From NCBI GenBank assembly GCA_009726095.1, contig WLMZ01000005.1:1-64000 (forward strand): a stretch of 64,000 nucleotides of DNA, read 5' to 3'. A program made the position numbers and the translations under genes. Numbering within the stretch: the stretch's first letter is position 1; each line of letters opens with the position of its first letter. The notes below the pieces were generated by a model, which worked only from the letters and a program-made list of their open reading frames with translations, made no database searches and was not told the DNA's origin. The DNA is from Actinomycetota bacterium (GTDB lineage: Bacteria; Actinomycetota; Acidimicrobiia; Acidimicrobiales; Ilumatobacteraceae). Below, in pieces: positions 21,970 to 31,600 of the stretch.

Positions 21970-23739
21970 TCAGCGCAAACCAGAGAGCTCCAGCGCCTCT
22001 CGGAAGAAGTCGCTGGTGGCCGCAAGGCGCTCGGGTGTGTCGTAGCCGATCATTTCACCGGACTGGATCACCATGATCCGATCGCAGATGTCCAAGGTGC
22101 TCAGGCGATGGGCGATCACGATGACGGTCATCCGATCCTTGAGGCCAAGCAAGGTGGTACGCACCAGATGCTCGCTGCGAACGTCCAACGCGCTGGTCGG
22201 TTCGTCGAGAATCATCATTTCAGGCGACTCGACCAACGCTCGCGCAATGCACAGGCGCTGTTGCTGGCCGCCGCTGAGATGACCACCGTGTTCGCCGACC
22301 GGGCGGTCGTATCCCTCTGGGAATCCCATGATGTCGTCATGCAAGTGGGCCAGACGCGCCGCCCGCTCTACGTCGGCATGGCTGACGTCGTCTCGTAGGA
22401 AACGGATGTTGTCAGCAATCGAGCCAGCGATCAGATGCGCCGTCTGCGGTACAAAGGTGACCTTGCGCGCCCATTCGGTCTTGTCGAGTTCGCTGATGTC
22501 TCGTTCGCCGACCAGGATTCTGCCCCGCTGAGGATCGCGAAGCCCAAGTAGTAACTGCACGAGCGTGGACTTACCGCCACCCGAGGGACCCACAATGCCC
22601 ACGATCTCGTGCGGGTCGACAGCAAAGGAGATGTCGTGGAGCACCTCTTGGCCGGCGACATACGAGAAGGAAACGTTCTCCACCCGAAGTTCGCCGATCT
22701 CACTGACAGCGACACCGCCATCATGACGTTTGCCATCGCTGAACAGCTGCAGTTGGGTCTGGAGGACTTCGATAGCAGGGATGCTGCCGGCCATCGAGGT
22801 GTACGAGCCCTGCAGAGCCTGACCGTAGCTGAGCGAGCGCAGCATGACGAGCATGACAGCACCCAGCGAGGTGAGGCTCGTCACCTTCGACTCGGCCACC
22901 ACAGCGAGCGCACCGAGCAGCGCCAGATATGCGAGTCCGACGTAAATCGGGGTGGCCAGACCGGCGGCGATTTGGAACCGCGCGACCTTTACCCGAAACT
23001 CCTCGATGAGGGTGCCGACGCGCCGACGCGCCTGATCCTGCACGTGGAACACGTGCAGCTCGAGGCCCAGCTCAGAAACCTCGTTCAGTGAGGTCGCGAA
23101 CTCCATGCCAGCGGCCGACACCAGCGCCCCGCGTCGACGAACCACCGCTCGTAAGGGACGGAGCAAGGCGCCGAGGATTCCAACGGAGAGAACCAGAACG
23201 AGCGCACCCACTGGGTCGACAGCGATGGACAGACCGAGCAGGGCAACCAGGTTGGCCGAGGCGAGCACCGCCAAGCTCAACGACTGCATGATCGCTGATG
23301 TCTGTCCGCTGTAGGTGGTGAGGAGTTCTTGCAGACTGCCCGCACGCTGCGCCTGCTGAATCTCCCACGAGGAATCCAGGAATGCGCTGGACAAACGATG
23401 GCGCACGTCGGCGATTACATTCGCGGTGAGATTGGCCGACTGCACGCTGGACCACGCCGCAAGCGCAACCCGCAGCAGAACAAGGCCGAGCGCGAGGAGA
23501 AGCGTCTGATGCACCGAGAGGTAGCGATCGGCCACGATGCCGACCCTGCCCTTTCGATCTGTGATGGCAAACGCTGCTCTGGTCACCGTGACCAAAAACA
23601 GTGCCTCTGCAATACCTCCGGCGAACGCTGTGAACGCCAACCCCACAAGTGCCGGGCGGCGACCGTGTACCACAAACTGCAGCGGGGTATCGCTCCGTTC
23701 GGCGGTTGCTCCCCGCGCTCGTCTCGCAGACACTTGCAT
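21970..23739 (-). CDS. ABC exporter, fused permease and ATPase
   Basis: Six-TM region followed by VGIVGPSGGGKSTLVQLLLG Walker A, LSGGQQQRLCIARALVESPEMMILDEPTSALD. Confidence 0.93.
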   Translation of the reverse strand: MQVSARRARGATAERSDTPLQFVVHGRRPALVGLAFTAFAGGIAEALFLVTVTRAAFAITDRKGRVGIVADRYLSVHQTLLLALGLVLLRVALAAWSSVQSANLTANVIADVRHRLSSAFLDSSWEIQQAQRAGSLQELLTTYSGQTSAIMQSLSLAVLASANLVALLGLSIAVDPVGALVLVLSVGILGALLRPLRAVVRRRGALVSAAGMEFATSLNEVSELGLELHVFHVQDQARRRVGTLIEEFRVKVARFQIAAGLATPIYVGLAYLALLGALAVVAESKVTSLTSLGAVMLVMLRSLSYGQALQGSYTSMAGSIPAIEVLQTQLQLFSDGKRHDGGVAVSEIGELRVENVSFSYVAGQEVLHDISFAVDPHEIVGIVGPSGGGKSTLVQLLLGLRDPQRGRILVGERDISELDKTEWARKVTFVPQTAHLIAGSIADNIRFLRDDVSHADVERAARLAHLHDDIMGFPEGYDRPVGEHGGHLSGGQQQRLCIARALVESPEMMILDEPTSALDVRSEHLVRTTLLGLKDRMTVIVIAHRLSTLDICDRIMVIQSGEMIGYDTPERLAATSDFFREALELSGLR

Positions 23740-23804
23740 GTACGTCTCCTCCCACCAGATTCACACGATATCGACCCGCAAAGCCCGACGCTGCGACGGC
23801 TATG

Positions 23805-24473
23805 TCAACCCGAAGTACCGGCCCACAAGGCCAGAGTCTGCACCCGGGAGGATGACAGGCGCTCGAGCAGCAGCCTTGTTGCCTCCACAGTCTTGTCGGT
23901 CGTGTCATGCATCAGCACAACGCCTCCGTCGAGTGCGTGAAGCGATCGGTCGAGGATCGAGTCGACCGTCGATTCCTCACGCCAGTCTCCGGAATCAATG
24001 CCCCACAACCACGTCTCTGCCTTGAGCCGGCGGAGCATCAGCGCTGTGCGCAGCGTGAGATGACCGTGCGGGGGGCGATAGAGACGGACTGGGTGGCCAA
24101 TCGTGTGCGCCAGGGCTGAGAACACCTGCTCGGTGTCGCGTCGGGCAGCACTGAGAGAGATACGGCCAAAGTCTGGGTGGTGCATCGAGTGCGCTCCTAC
24201 CGAATGACCTTCTTGAATCATCCTCCGAACGATGTCGGGGCACCTCTCCGCCTTCTCTCCGATGACGAAGAAGGTGGCGTGCACTCCAAATGCGCTCAAC
24301 AAATCGAGCAAACGAGGGGTGACCTCAGGATCCGGCCCGTCGTCGTACGTCAATGCGACGCATCGTCCACGGACCGTGGAATGGCTTCCCGCAACCGCCT
24401 TCAAGATGGTGCGCCGCAAGCGTCCGGCAACGCTGCGGGCACGACGGGCGACCGCGAAGAGACGTGCGTTCAC
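23805..24473 (-). CDS. Polysaccharide deacetylase (NodB homology domain)
   Basis: VALTYDDGPDPEVTPRLLDLLSAFGVHATFFVIGEKAE...VGAHSMHHPDF...YRPPHGH. Confidence 0.9.
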   Translation of the reverse strand: MNARLFAVARRARSVAGRLRRTILKAVAGSHSTVRGRCVALTYDDGPDPEVTPRLLDLLSAFGVHATFFVIGEKAERCPDIVRRMIQEGHSVGAHSMHHPDFGRISLSAARRDTEQVFSALAHTIGHPVRLYRPPHGHLTLRTALMLRRLKAETWLWGIDSGDWREESTVDSILDRSLHALDGGVVLMHDTTDKTVEATRLLLERLSSSRVQTLALWAGTSG

Positions 24474-24726
24474 AAAACACGTCCATCACGCCAGCAACGC
24501 TGTCTCTGCAAGTCCCCTGCCCTCCGGCCTTCGAACGGTCAACCTCGAGCAGGCTAATTGAATCCCCCTGGCGGGGCACACCACACCCGATGCAGCCGTC
24601 ACCGGAAACGCCCGACCGCGGACACGATCGCGATGTGCAGCATTTCCCTGGGCATCGATCCGTTCATTCGCTGGAACTGCTGCCCGAGTGTCACCCGGTC
24701 CTAGATACGCGACCTACCATGATGCT

Positions 24727-25710
24727 GTGAAGGCCGACAGCGAGAACCGGCGATCGTCACCCGCGAATCCACTGTTCCGCATTGACCCGCAGGGCAACCT
24801 CGGCAACCAGATGCTGCAGTACATGGCGGCGCTCACCATCGCCAGCCACGTACCGGGGCTGATGGTCTGCGGTCACGACCTGCCTGTGTGGGGCCTATCA
24901 ACGCCGGTTCCACCTGACTACCCGCCAGACGCCATCCAGGTCGGGGGCCGCTATCTCCCTGCACATCAGATCGCGCGCTACATGCGGCGTGGGGCGCTGC
25001 GTGCGCTGACGGTCGGGGTCGTGAGCCTTCGCCTGGAACACCTTGTTCCGCTGGACATTGGCCGGGAGGTCTTTCGTCCCCCGATCGGCCTGGCGGTGGA
25101 TGGCTACGGACCTGACTGCGTCGTGATCAACATCAGAGCTGGCGAGGTGCTCGGCGATGTACATCCCGACTATGGGCCCATCCCGCTCTCGTTCATGTCG
25201 CAGGTGATCGAATCGTCGCAACTCCACCCGGTCTTCATCGGACAACTGGGCGATGATCCCTACTCCCTTGCAATTCGCCGTCGATACCCGAACGCGACCT
25301 TTCGCCCGAGCCAGGGAGCACTGATCGATTTCGAGATCATCCGGCGTTCGAGCGAGATCGCGATTGCCGTGAGCACGTTCTCATGGCTGGCAGCCTGGCT
25401 CTCGTCGGCGCATCGCATTCACATGCCGGTCTCGGGTTTCTACAATCCCCGGCAACGGCCCGGCATCGACCTGCTCGCCGTAGACGACGACCGTTACCGT
25501 TTCTATGACTGCGAGGTTGCCGAATGGCGGGCAACCACGGCAGATTTCGACAGCCTGTTGGCACACAGGGAGCACGCCATCCTGACGGCGGCGCAGATAC
25601 AAGCACGGCGAGAGCAAGCCAAGCGACGAACAGCGTGGTCCGACCTCTGCCGACAAGCCGAGTTCGCATGGCAGTGCCGCCAGCGCTGGGCGCATGACCG
25701 CATTCGATGA
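24727..25710 (+). CDS. Putative GT11-like (alpha-1,2-fucosyltransferase-type) glycosyltransferase
   Basis: DPQGNLGNQMLQYMAALTIA resembles the GLGNQMFQYA motif; IAIAVSTFSWLAAWLSSA resembles the GT11 STFSWWGAWL motif. GTG start proposed. Confidence 0.5.
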   Translation: MKADSENRRSSPANPLFRIDPQGNLGNQMLQYMAALTIASHVPGLMVCGHDLPVWGLSTPVPPDYPPDAIQVGGRYLPAHQIARYMRRGALRALTVGVVSLRLEHLVPLDIGREVFRPPIGLAVDGYGPDCVVINIRAGEVLGDVHPDYGPIPLSFMSQVIESSQLHPVFIGQLGDDPYSLAIRRRYPNATFRPSQGALIDFEIIRRSSEIAIAVSTFSWLAAWLSSAHRIHMPVSGFYNPRQRPGIDLLAVDDDRYRFYDCEVAEWRATTADFDSLLAHREHAILTAAQIQARREQAKRRTAWSDLCRQAEFAWQCRQRWAHDRIR

Positions 25711-25740
25711 GGACTGAGTTCGCTGACAAGAGCGCGATGA

Positions 25741-26352
25741 TCAGGACAACGACTCTGCCTCGGCGGCAGCAAGGAAACCCTCGGGGTCGTTGGCGAGCAT
25801 CAGCGGAAGATGGCGCTTGATGCGTTCGTCGTCCCAATCCCACCACTTCAGATCGAGCAATCGGGCGATGATGTCATCGCTGAACCGCTTGCGCACCACC
25901 ACCCCCGGGTTTCCCACCACGATGGCATACGGCGGCACATCACGAGCAACGACTGCGGCCGCACCGATGACCGCACCATCGCCAATCGTGACTCCCGACA
26001 TGATCATGGCATCAGAGCCGATCCAGACGTCGTTGCCGATGTTGACATCGCCACGAATGCGTGGGTGGCCGGTGATGTGACGGGCCTCCGGCCAGAACAC
26101 GCTGAACGGGTACGTGGTCACCCAGTCGACACGGTGCTCACCGCCGATGAAGATCTGCGAACCCTTGGCAATCGAGCAGAACGCTCCGATACGCACGGTG
26201 GGACCTTCCTGCCAGCTCCTGATGCGCGGGGTGCCATAGGTGCCGCGACCGATCTGGAACTGCGGGTATTTCTCCTGGATCGTCGGCTGGCGTTTCTCCA
26301 CCTGAAGTTTGAGCCATCGTTTGACGGCGGCGGCACACCTTCGGAGGTTCAT
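25741..26352 (-). CDS. CatB-related/hexapeptide O-acetyltransferase
   Basis: [53 protein letters not shown]. Confidence 0.88.
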   Translation of the reverse strand: MNLRRCAAAVKRWLKLQVEKRQPTIQEKYPQFQIGRGTYGTPRIRSWQEGPTVRIGAFCSIAKGSQIFIGGEHRVDWVTTYPFSVFWPEARHITGHPRIRGDVNIGNDVWIGSDAMIMSGVTIGDGAVIGAAAVVARDVPPYAIVVGNPGVVVRKRFSDDIIARLLDLKWWDWDDERIKRHLPLMLANDPEGFLAAAEAESLS

Positions 26353-26411
26353 GGTCCACCTTTCGTTTCGATGAGAGGGCCGGTCGGGCGCAGTCAACCC
26401 GCGATGGTCCG

Positions 26412-27236
26412 TCAGGCCGGAAGATACTCGGTAACAGCCGAAGCCCAGACCAGACGGGCCTGCTCGACGAGGTTGGGGTTGCCCTGTGTGGAATAGAAGT
26501 TGTGGTAAACGACATCGCCGTAGACCGAACCAACCATGCCGTCACCGCGGGTCGATGTAATTGGCACGCGATGCAAGGTGACGCTGCCCCTCGCTACCGC
26601 AACGGTCTGACAGAGCGCTTCGCCCACATCCAGGAAGAGACCCTGCGGAGCCTCACCCGATTGAGTACGGACGCCGATCGGCACGAAGCTGAGCTTCATG
26701 TCGAGGAAATCCTTGCGACGCATCGCCAGATACGACGGGTGGATGAACGCGCGCTGCACGTACGCACCGGCAACAACCGCCCCCTGCGCCAGCGGCTCGA
26801 TGACGGTAGACAACCACCCCTTCGAGATCGGAAACGCGTCGACATCGAGTGCAATCACGTGGGTTGTACGGGCATTGATGAACGCTGTATCCAGACCAAG
26901 CCCGTGACCGAAGTTGAACGGCAGCGTCACGGTGGTGACATCGGGTTGGGCGGCCAGGAACTCGGCGGTGCCATCGTCGGAGTTGTTGTCGACCACCAGG
27001 ATCTCCACATCGTCGCCACCGAATGTGCGGACCCCCTGCAGGAACGCCTTCAGGAACGGCATCGAGTTCCAGGTGACCGTCACCACGGTGACCCCCTGCC
27101 GTTCAGGGACGTCAACCGCGCGACGCCGCGCCCGGGCAACAATCTGCTTGGCAACTGAGCGGCGTCCGCGCATGTTCAGCCGGGACACGCTCTTGCGTGC
27201 GCTGACGGCAGTTCCACGAAAGCTGGTGCGAGCCAT
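26412..27236 (-). CDS. Family 2 glycosyltransferase
   Basis: [21 protein letters not shown]...[20 protein letters not shown]...[10 protein letters not shown]. Confidence 0.8.
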   Translation of the reverse strand: MARTSFRGTAVSARKSVSRLNMRGRRSVAKQIVARARRRAVDVPERQGVTVVTVTWNSMPFLKAFLQGVRTFGGDDVEILVVDNNSDDGTAEFLAAQPDVTTVTLPFNFGHGLGLDTAFINARTTHVIALDVDAFPISKGWLSTVIEPLAQGAVVAGAYVQRAFIHPSYLAMRRKDFLDMKLSFVPIGVRTQSGEAPQGLFLDVGEALCQTVAVARGSVTLHRVPITSTRGDGMVGSVYGDVVYHNFYSTQGNPNLVEQARLVWASAVTEYLPA

Positions 27237-27251
27237 GCTTCGATTCTATTC

Positions 27252-28100
27252 TCAGGGCTGGTTCGTCTTCGCTGAACCAACAAGAGTTCGCCGGACCTTC
27301 TTGAGCACCGGGCCCAGGGCGGACTTGCCCAGGCGGCGCTTCGCCTGACGCAACCGCATGGCGGGCGGAGTGTGCCGACGATCGCGTTGGGCACGCAGTT
27401 CGGCGACCGATCCACGATTTTGCCACGGGTCGACAGGGAACACATCCCGCATCGCTGACCAGTCGCCTTTCACGACGCGTAACGTTGGAAGCAGATCCGT
27501 CTCGAACGTGTCGAAGCTGAGGCTGCCGTATTTCCGCCACGCCTCTTCTAGGTCGGGCAGAGCCCGAGAAGGGTCGAGATTTCGAATGACGCCGAGGCCG
27601 GTCGGGCGCGCATCGAGCACCGTGACCTCGAGGTCGGGCCGTTCTTCGCGAAGGTAGTACAGCAGCTTCCAGACGTCACCCGTCCACACATTGGTGGAGC
27701 GTTGTCGCTGCGCCTCTACGGCCCCTGGGGGCAGGCAATCGTGGAGCAGCACGACGGTGCCGGGGTGGGCGCTGCGTTCGATGTTGAGGAAGTCACGCAG
27801 GGCAAACTCCCACAGGTGCATCCCATCGATGAAGGCAAGATCGATGGGCCGGCCGGACAGGTGTTGGGAGATCCGTCCACTCGCGAAGAAGTCGTCGGAG
27901 GTGCAGCGCTCGACGATCGCTCCAGCAGCAAGCGGCCGCAGTATCCGTGCACACGGATCGACCGCAATCACCGTCGTGACATCAAGTGCAAGACACGCAC
28001 TGTCGCCTTCGCGGACGCCGATCTCTACATAGGTCCGGGGGTTCAGGCTCTGATGGAGCAGATCGAGGACCCGATAGTACGAAAGTGCACCATCATTCAT
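27252..28100 (-). CDS. Class I SAM-dependent methyltransferase-like protein
   Basis: RTYVEIGVREGDSACLALDVTTVIAVDP...IDLAFIDGMHLWEFALRDFLNIERSAHPGTVVLLHDCLP. Confidence 0.7.
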   Translation of the reverse strand: MNDGALSYYRVLDLLHQSLNPRTYVEIGVREGDSACLALDVTTVIAVDPCARILRPLAAGAIVERCTSDDFFASGRISQHLSGRPIDLAFIDGMHLWEFALRDFLNIERSAHPGTVVLLHDCLPPGAVEAQRQRSTNVWTGDVWKLLYYLREERPDLEVTVLDARPTGLGVIRNLDPSRALPDLEEAWRKYGSLSFDTFETDLLPTLRVVKGDWSAMRDVFPVDPWQNRGSVAELRAQRDRRHTPPAMRLRQAKRRLGKSALGPVLKKVRRTLVGSAKTNQP

Positions 28101-28764
28101 TGGACGGCTCCCTCCCGGAACGGGACGCGGCGGCCGATACGGCGACCGAGTATTTCGACGTGGCGGATCGACACGAGATTGCCACTCGCGTTCTCGCCAG
28201 TCCCGATCTCCCAGATGGTGCTGGCGAACGGCAGAGGCTCCATCGTGAAGCCGCGGAGATCAAGCCGGGCAGCCCACTTTCCATGGATGTGGATCCGTTG
28301 AGATGATGAAAGTCCGTCGCCACATACTGAAGCGTTCGGGAACCCACCGTATGGATGAAGCCAGAGGGCGAGAACCAGCCCGGGTGTTGCGGCGTCAGGT
28401 TGGCGTAGTGGGACAGACCGTGGTGGAGAAGATCATCGCAATCGATGAACATCACATGATCGGCCGACATCTGACGAGCGGCCGCCACACCCGCTGCGAG
28501 CTTGCACCCCTTGTCTCTCACCCCATCGGTGAACGAGACGCGTGCAGTGCGCTGACTCGTGGGAGGTGGGAACGTCACCCGAAGCGGGATCACCTTCGGG
28601 CTGGAGACACTGAGCGGCGGGAGTTCGTTGTTCACGACGATGACACGAAAATCCTGATCGACCTGCCGGCACACTGAATGGAGCGTTGCGTCCAGGAGTG
28701 CCCCCACCCTCGAAAATGATTTTGAGTTCAGCGGATGTCGGACCGCAGTGACGAAGGCAAGCAC
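28097..28764 (-). pseudogene. Family 2-type glycosyltransferase with internal out-of-frame deletion (paralog of 33504-34382)
   Basis: VLAFVTAVRHPLNSKSFSRVGALLDATLHSVCRQ...NGSTS is in one frame; the sequence then matches the paralog only in another frame (HGKWAARLDLRGFTMEPLPFASTIWEIGTGENASGNLVS), whose stop overlaps the next ATG as ATGA. Confidence 0.7.
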
Positions 28765-28961
28765 AGAACAGCTCCTCTGAGAACAAATACGTCGCAGAAC
28801 AGGCAATGGTCGAACGCAATCATTGCGATGACCTCCGAATGCCAACCATTCGCTGCGGCTCAACGCAATATTGACACAACACTTCATCACGAAAAAACCG
28901 CTTCTCGCTCCCGCCGAATACACTGTTTTGAAGCGGAGTACTGCAAGGTGTGCGTAGCTCA

Positions 28962-30053
28962 ATGAAGTTTCACTGGTTTTGGCCGTTTGCGCGCAGTGAA
29001 GAACTCGACTGGGCGCGCTCTACCCTGCGCCCGGGCGAGACCCTGGTGACCGAGGTGATCGATCGCGCCGAGGCCCCCGCTGCGGGCACAACACATGGCG
29101 TGACAGTGCTGCGCGATCTTCCCGACGTCAAGCGGTCGGTCGGCCGGATGGGTTGGGCTCCATCACGGGCAGCGACATATCGAGAGCGGGCGGCTATACG
29201 CCGCAGACATTGGAAATCGAACGAATACGACCTGTTCCATCTGCATTACGTGAACCGTTTCACCGACACCTTCACCCGGTTTCCGACTCCGCTGGTCATG
29301 AGCGTCCACGACGTGATGCCGCACAACCCGCGCCTCGGAACGCGTCTCGAGCACCAACTCCTCGCCCACATGTACAAACGCCCGAACGCCTTGATCGTGC
29401 ATCACGCTCGGCTTGCAGACGAGTTGCACACCACTTTCGGCATTCCCCACGCGCGCATCCACGTCGTGCCTCACCAGGTCTTTCCGATCGACGTCGAGCC
29501 CTCACCGCGCCCGGAAGGCCCACCACTGCTGCTCTTCTTCGGCGCGTTCCGCACGAACAAGGGCATGGAGGTACTCGATGAGGCGATGTCACTGCTCGGT
29601 GGTCAAGACGTCCGTCTCGCGATCGCCGGACACGGGGAGAAGAAGCTCGAGGACCTTGCGCTCGACATGGCCCGACGCGACGAGCGCATTCACGTCAGCA
29701 TCGGATTTGCGACGCTGCGCGAGAAGCAAGAACTGTTCCAGGCAGCCTCCGTTGTGGTGCTCCCCTACACCTCGTTCGCATCGCAAAGCGGCGTACTGCA
29801 CGATGCATATGGCCACGGGAGGCCCGTCGTCGTGACCGACGTCGGCGCCCTCGGCGACACCGTGCGCGACGAGCGCACGGGGTTCGTGGTCCCTCCTCGC
29901 GATGCGGCGGGTCTCGCCACCGCGATTCGCCGCGTGCTCGAGCCGGATCAGTGGGACGAGGCAGCAGCAGCGTGCAAGCGGATCGCCCACGAGCGATCGC
30001 ACGCACACATCGGAATCCGACTCCGAGAGGTGTACGACGAAGTGCTGCGCTGA
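28962..30053 (+). CDS. GT4-family glycosyltransferase
   Basis: HLHYVNRFTDTFTRFPTPLVMSVHDVMPHNPRLG...VVVLPYTSFASQSGVLHDAYGHGRPVVVTDVGALGDTVRDERTGFVVPPRD. Confidence 0.85.
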   Translation: MKFHWFWPFARSEELDWARSTLRPGETLVTEVIDRAEAPAAGTTHGVTVLRDLPDVKRSVGRMGWAPSRAATYRERAAIRRRHWKSNEYDLFHLHYVNRFTDTFTRFPTPLVMSVHDVMPHNPRLGTRLEHQLLAHMYKRPNALIVHHARLADELHTTFGIPHARIHVVPHQVFPIDVEPSPRPEGPPLLLFFGAFRTNKGMEVLDEAMSLLGGQDVRLAIAGHGEKKLEDLALDMARRDERIHVSIGFATLREKQELFQAASVVVLPYTSFASQSGVLHDAYGHGRPVVVTDVGALGDTVRDERTGFVVPPRDAAGLATAIRRVLEPDQWDEAAAACKRIAHERSHAHIGIRLREVYDEVLR

Positions 30054-30240
30054 TCAACGTCATGCAACGCCGGCGGTACTTGCAGGCCATGGTCGGACTG
30101 GCAGTAGATCCGTGCCCTAGAGGGCTCATCCCCACTGCCGGAACGCCCGCAGTGGACAGAATCCGATGTCCGCCGGCGGTACCTGTCGGTTGGCCGGGTC
30201 GGTGAAGGTTGAACTCGAGCTCCGTCTGGTCGTTTCAGAC

Positions 30241-30317
30241 CCAAGACCCAAGACCCAAGCACGAAGCACGAAGCACGAAGCACGAAGCACGAAGCACGAA
30301 GCACGAAGCACGAAGAC
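30241..30317. repeat. Heptanucleotide tandem array, 11 units of 7 bp (CCAAGAC x2, CCAAGCA, CGAAGCA x7, CGAAGAC)
   Basis: Counted base by base; exactly 77 bp; intergenic between two glycosyltransferase genes. Confidence 0.95.
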
Positions 30318-30446
30318 AGCACAACCACCGTCGGGCCGGGCCAGATTCGAGCCCGCGATTGCCGAGCGTGCAACCGCGAATCCTCGGCACCTTGCCCACA
30401 GGGCAGATATCGGGTTCGGCTGGCTGGCTCGACCTGTCGCGCTAGG

Positions 30447-31565
30447 TTGCTCACCGTGCGGATGCTGTTTGTTTCGGGAACCACGGTGGGTGGTTCCGGT
30501 AGAAGTCAACGCGAATTGGCAGCCCGGTTGGTGGAGTTCGGGCACGAGGTCGTGTTCGTCGTCAACCACGCTCGGGGACCCCGACGCACGATGTGGGTCT
30601 ACGAGCAACTCGCCGACCTGTCGGCCCGGATCGGTGGGCGGCCCGGCGGCAAACTGGTCCGGTGGTTCGAGAAGATGCCGGGGCGGACGGTGACGGCCGA
30701 GTGGATCGACGGCCTGAACCACCTCACGACCCCAATCCCTGAGAACGCTGTCAGGCAGACGATCGAGACGTTTCGACCCGACGTGGTGGTGGGCAACAGC
30801 GTGCTGCGGCTGACCTGGCGCAAAGTGCGCTCCATGTGCGACGCACACGGCGTTCCGACCATTCTGTACATCCGCGAGGAAGAGGCGCTGAATCATTTCG
30901 ACAACGGTGCACATCCCGCCGATGCCGTGGTGGCCAACGCCGAGAGCCTCACCGCCGCCATCGAACGACTCGGGGTGACCTGCGAGTTCGTACCTTCGGT
31001 CATCGAGCTCGGCGTCACCGTCACGGAGTCAACGCGTCACACCGCATTGGTCATCAACCCCATCGAGAGCCGCGGCATCGAGACCGTCTGGAAGATCGCC
31101 GAGCAGATGCCCGACATCGCCTTTGTTGCGCAAGAGTCGTGGCCGCTCAGCGCCGAACAACTGGCATCGGTGGAGGCACACCTTGCGAACCTGCCCAATG
31201 TGGAGTTTCGTAGGGCCGAACCCCCTGGGCCCCGGCTGTACCGTGATGCCCGCGTGCTGCTGGTGCCCTACCGCATCGACAACCGACCGCGGGTGATCGC
31301 GGAGGCACAGGCAAACGGGATCCCGGTGATTGCTGCAGATGTGCCGGCCTTGATCGAGGCGATCGGCAAGGGAGGCTCGCAGGTTGGCCTCGACGACATC
31401 AATGCCTGGTGCGCCGAGTTGCGACGACTGTGGTCCGACAACGCGTTGTACCAGGAGATGGCCGACGACGCGCTGGCGCACAGCAAACGACCCGCGATCG
31501 AGGCTGCAGCTGTGGCGCATCAGTTCGAATCAATCGCACAACGGCTGGTGGATGCTCACAGATAG
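30447..31565 (+). CDS. GT4-like glycosyltransferase
   Basis: MLFVSGTTVGGSGRSQRELAARLVEFGHEVVFVVNH...RDARVLLVPYRIDNRPRVIAEAQANGIPVIAADVPALIEAIGKGG. Alternative GTG start at 30456. Confidence 0.75.
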   Translation: MLTVRMLFVSGTTVGGSGRSQRELAARLVEFGHEVVFVVNHARGPRRTMWVYEQLADLSARIGGRPGGKLVRWFEKMPGRTVTAEWIDGLNHLTTPIPENAVRQTIETFRPDVVVGNSVLRLTWRKVRSMCDAHGVPTILYIREEEALNHFDNGAHPADAVVANAESLTAAIERLGVTCEFVPSVIELGVTVTESTRHTALVINPIESRGIETVWKIAEQMPDIAFVAQESWPLSAEQLASVEAHLANLPNVEFRRAEPPGPRLYRDARVLLVPYRIDNRPRVIAEAQANGIPVIAADVPALIEAIGKGGSQVGLDDINAWCAELRRLWSDNALYQEMADDALAHSKRPAIEAAAVAHQFESIAQRLVDAHR

Positions 31566-31600
31566 AGGATGCTCACAGATAGTGGATGCTCACAGATAGA
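31550..31600. repeat. 17-bp tandem repeat, 3 copies (GGATGCTCACAGATAGW), spanning the stop codons of two convergent genes
   Basis: ggatgctcacagataga / ggatgctcacagatagt / ggatgctcacagataga read directly. Confidence 0.95.

Noticed and set aside
28871-28876. TTGACA as a -35 box in the divergent intergenic region
   Set aside because: No good -10 hexamer at about 17 bp; single hexamer match is weak evidence.
30241-30317. Possible CRISPR array
   Set aside because: Unit is 7 bp with no spacers and no cas genes were seen; this is a simple tandem repeat. The same reasoning applies to 55216-55262, 31550-31600 and 61182-61220.
30126-30914. 262-aa and related ORFs encoding repeated LRASCFV peptides
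   Set aside because: The peptide repeat is just three-frame translation of the 7-bp array; no domain, and it overlaps the supported GT4 gene on the other strand.
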